A stretch of DNA of 64,000 bases from assembly GCF_010183535.1 (NCBI RefSeq), contig NC_071333.1, positions 18,102,587 to 18,166,586 of the forward strand, in the 5' to 3' direction. Within the stretch, counting starts at the first letter, position 1, and each line of letters starts with the position of its first letter. Positions 62,701 to 64,000 of this stretch are shown piece by piece. This DNA comes from Caenorhabditis remanei (Eukaryota; Nematoda; Chromadorea; Rhabditida; Rhabditidae). The position numbers and the translations under genes are program-made. The notes under the pieces were generated by a model. It saw only the letters and a program-made list of their open reading frames with translations, ran no database searches and had not been told where the DNA came from.

Positions 62701-63459
62701 GAATAGGTTATAAAAAATTGAAACAAGTTTTTTTTCAGGAAGATGGGCACTTGATACCAGAAAAAGAGCTGGACATCCAACCTCCCACAATCAAAATCAG
62801 TCTTGTAATGCCGCGACTTGTGCTAAACCTCCCTGGACCATTCACTGATTTCAACTTTCCTCGGAGATTGGTGACCTCTATGTCGACATTGACTGTATCA
62901 TCCAGTCCTATCGACTTTAAAGATCACAGAAGATTTATTGCCATTATGGAGAGACCAAAAGATAACCATGAAGTGAAACATCAACTGAAGTACGGAGCAA
63001 ACAGATTCCATATTGCAACATCTCCAGTTTGGATAGAAATTGATCATGGATCTCAGACTAAAGGATTTCCATTTTTGAATGATGTTTCATTCATTGGAAT
63101 TATTGCTATTGAGAAAGATTGGTTGAATGTCCTGATTGAACCGGTGGAAGATGTTGCGTTAATGATCGATCATTATCAGTTTTTGCAAGTAAGTTGCATG
63201 GAAAGTAGGACATACTTATCTTATGTTGTTTTGCAGTTGACCCGGCTTGGCGACAAATTCACAAGGTTTTTCGATCAACTTGCACTTGACATGAAACATT
63301 ACAACGTTGGGAAACCACCATCCGAATTGAAAGTTGACTTCATCTCCGCACTCCACAGAGTCCGTCTGTACATTGTATTGACTATGGGTGAAATTCCGTC
63401 ACCTTATGACCAGGCAGCTATGAACAATTTCAATCACAGTTTTATGGATCGACTTTCAG
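59730..63459 (+). CDS. Bridge-like lipid-transfer protein 3 (UHRF1BP1/SHIP164 family), N-terminal part
   Basis: About 730 aa over 12 exons: 59730-59773, 59848-59953, about 60032-60127, 60234-60312, 60360-60478, about 60540-60636, 60701-60838, about 61034-61347, 61756 to about 61951, about 62011-62352, about 62739-63189 and 63237-63459. The start (MTSIIKNQLVKHLSKFTKNL) is the chorein-type N-terminus shared with UHRF1BP1 and VPS13: SLDVLKGNSKLQFIEINEDV, ELPSWLKIKKAYCTGVAVNV, WTKLKTCPIQI, then GFMNKIIENM and LRLITSGGKIRIALKK. Repeated beta-groove segments follow. Known role: RBG-domain tubes that move lipids between membranes on endocytic carriers. The last exon here ends TCAG|gtatgt in phase 1 with no stop, so the gene should go on; family members exceed 1,400 aa. 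A palindrome lies in intron 61348-61755. Confidence 0.88.
61371..61692. mobile_element. Foldback palindrome in a BLTP3 intron
   Basis: Inverted arms of about 120 bases at 61371-61492 and about 61572-61692. Shared text: ggagacgcgggtttcgaaca / complement ggaggcgcggttttcaaaca; actacgggga / tccccgtagt; aaaacccgctaaatg / catttagccggtttt; gagttatgaac / gctcataactc. It fills most of intron 61348-61755. Non-coding. Confidence 0.7.
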
Positions 63460-63676
63460 GTATGTTTTTAATTATTCGTATTTATTAGGGCACACAAATG
63501 AGAAAGGTGGTCATTATTATTGGTACATAAGAAAGCAAACAATGGGGAATGTTGATGATAGAGATAGATAACAAACAAAAGGAAAAATGAACAGAAATTG
63601 AAAAATTGCTGAGAAATTCGAGTCACAAAACACGTATGAAATTTGGGAAGATTACAATATAGCATAAATTCTTTGA
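63460..63676. other. Intron or 3' region between BLTP3 exon and minus-strand gene
   Basis: Starts with the open donor gtatgt of the BLTP3-like gene. Next to 63677 it should hold the 3' untranslated region of the minus-strand gene. No exon seen. Confidence 0.4.
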
Positions 63677-63973
63677 CTACTGTCTGGCTGGCTTCTCGGC
63701 GGTCTCAACAGTCTCAACCTCGTCGTCCTTGCTGAACTCCTCCTCGACTGTCTCGTCGGTCTTTGTTCTTTGTGCCATCCATGGTGGGATGTTGGCGAAC
63801 ATCTTTTGTCGCTCTCTGATTCTAGCTGGAACCTTTACGTCGGCCTCGGTGGTGGTAGTGGCAGCGGTGGTGGATTCAGCTTCCTCAGTGTCCTCGTCGT
63901 CCTCACTGATGTACTCAGCCTCATCTCCAGCTTCCTCTTCCTCAGCAGCTTCTGGAGCCTCAGTGGTGGTGGT
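63677..63973 (-). CDS. C-terminal exon of an acidic Thr/Glu-rich protein
   Basis: Minus-strand last exon of 98 aa ending at TAG 63677, with its acceptor (TTTTCAG) at 63974. It reads TTTTEAPEAAEEEEAGDEAE, then further acidic and Thr runs, VPARIRERQKMFANIPPWMA and VETAEKPARQ. The codons are strongly biased to GCC, GAG, AAG, GTC and CTC-type choices, unlike neighbouring genes, pointing to high expression. The rest lies beyond the right edge. Family not recognised. It sits within, or just after, the unfinished BLTP3-like gene on the other strand. Confidence 0.7.
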   Translation of the reverse strand, partial: TTTTEAPEAAEEEEAGDEAEYISEDDEDTEEAESTTAATTTTEADVKVPARIRERQKMFANIPPWMAQRTKTDETVEEEFSKDDEVETVETAEKPARQ

Positions 63974-64000
63974 CTGAAAATTAAAGATTTAGGTCTTGAA

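Noticed and set aside
1..64000. tRNA, rRNA, CRISPR or bacterial-type operon signals
   Set aside because: Looked for by eye; none found. Gene structure is that of a nematode nuclear genome.

Overview
This window looks like nuclear DNA of a Caenorhabditis-type nematode. The genes have many small exons with short introns ending in TTTCAG, pyrimidine tracts, AT-rich spacers and likely trans-splice acceptors just before start codons. Recognisable products match worm SYG-2, RBC-1 (rabconnectin-3 alpha) and TAP-1 (TAB1-like). As I recall, these lie on the C. elegans X chromosome, so an X-linked region is likely by synteny. I do not assign a species.

Layout. (1) 1-2105, minus: N-terminal half of a SYG-2/nephrin-like immunoglobulin adhesion protein, running off the left edge, behind a gene-poor upstream region of about 6 kb that holds one hAT-like MITE. 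(2) 8228-11034, plus: secreted, threonine-rich protein with three ShKT domains. (3) 13656-15968, plus: secreted DUF19 (T20D4.11-like) protein, probably GPI-anchored. (4) 17990-19978, plus: orphan class-A seven-helix receptor. (5) About 19.35-29.33 kb: a tandemly duplicated block. It has two near-complete copies (453 and 438 aa) of a protein family I do not recognise, pieces of at least two more copies, and decayed copies of receptor exon 5. The repeat period is about 4.1-4.5 kb. (6) 29622-41832, minus: complete rabconnectin-3 alpha gene. (7) 43731-48305, minus: large low-complexity nuclear-type protein with a DUF4211-like C-terminus. (8) 52395-54063, plus: GSK-3-like kinase. (9) 54631-55009, minus: 90-residue single-pass membrane protein. 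(10) 56079-56609, plus: tentative unknown gene. (11) 56626-59164, minus: TAP-1/TAB1 pseudophosphatase. (12) From 59730, plus: N-terminal part of a BLTP3 (UHRF1BP1/SHIP164) bridge-like lipid-transfer protein. Its last visible exon ends in an open splice donor, followed at once by the 3' end of an acidic minus-strand gene (63677-63973).

There is no operon-like cluster. Functional links are only thematic: RBC-1 (V-ATPase and synaptic vesicle regulation), SYG-2 (synapse site choice), BLTP3 (membrane lipid transfer) and TAP-1 plus the GSK-3-like kinase (signalling). The least ordinary part is the 19-29 kb duplicated block with its unrecognised protein family. Several introns also carry palindromic or terminal-inverted-repeat elements. 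Exon joins were worked out by hand from splice sites and reading phase; identities by domain recognition, without database searches.
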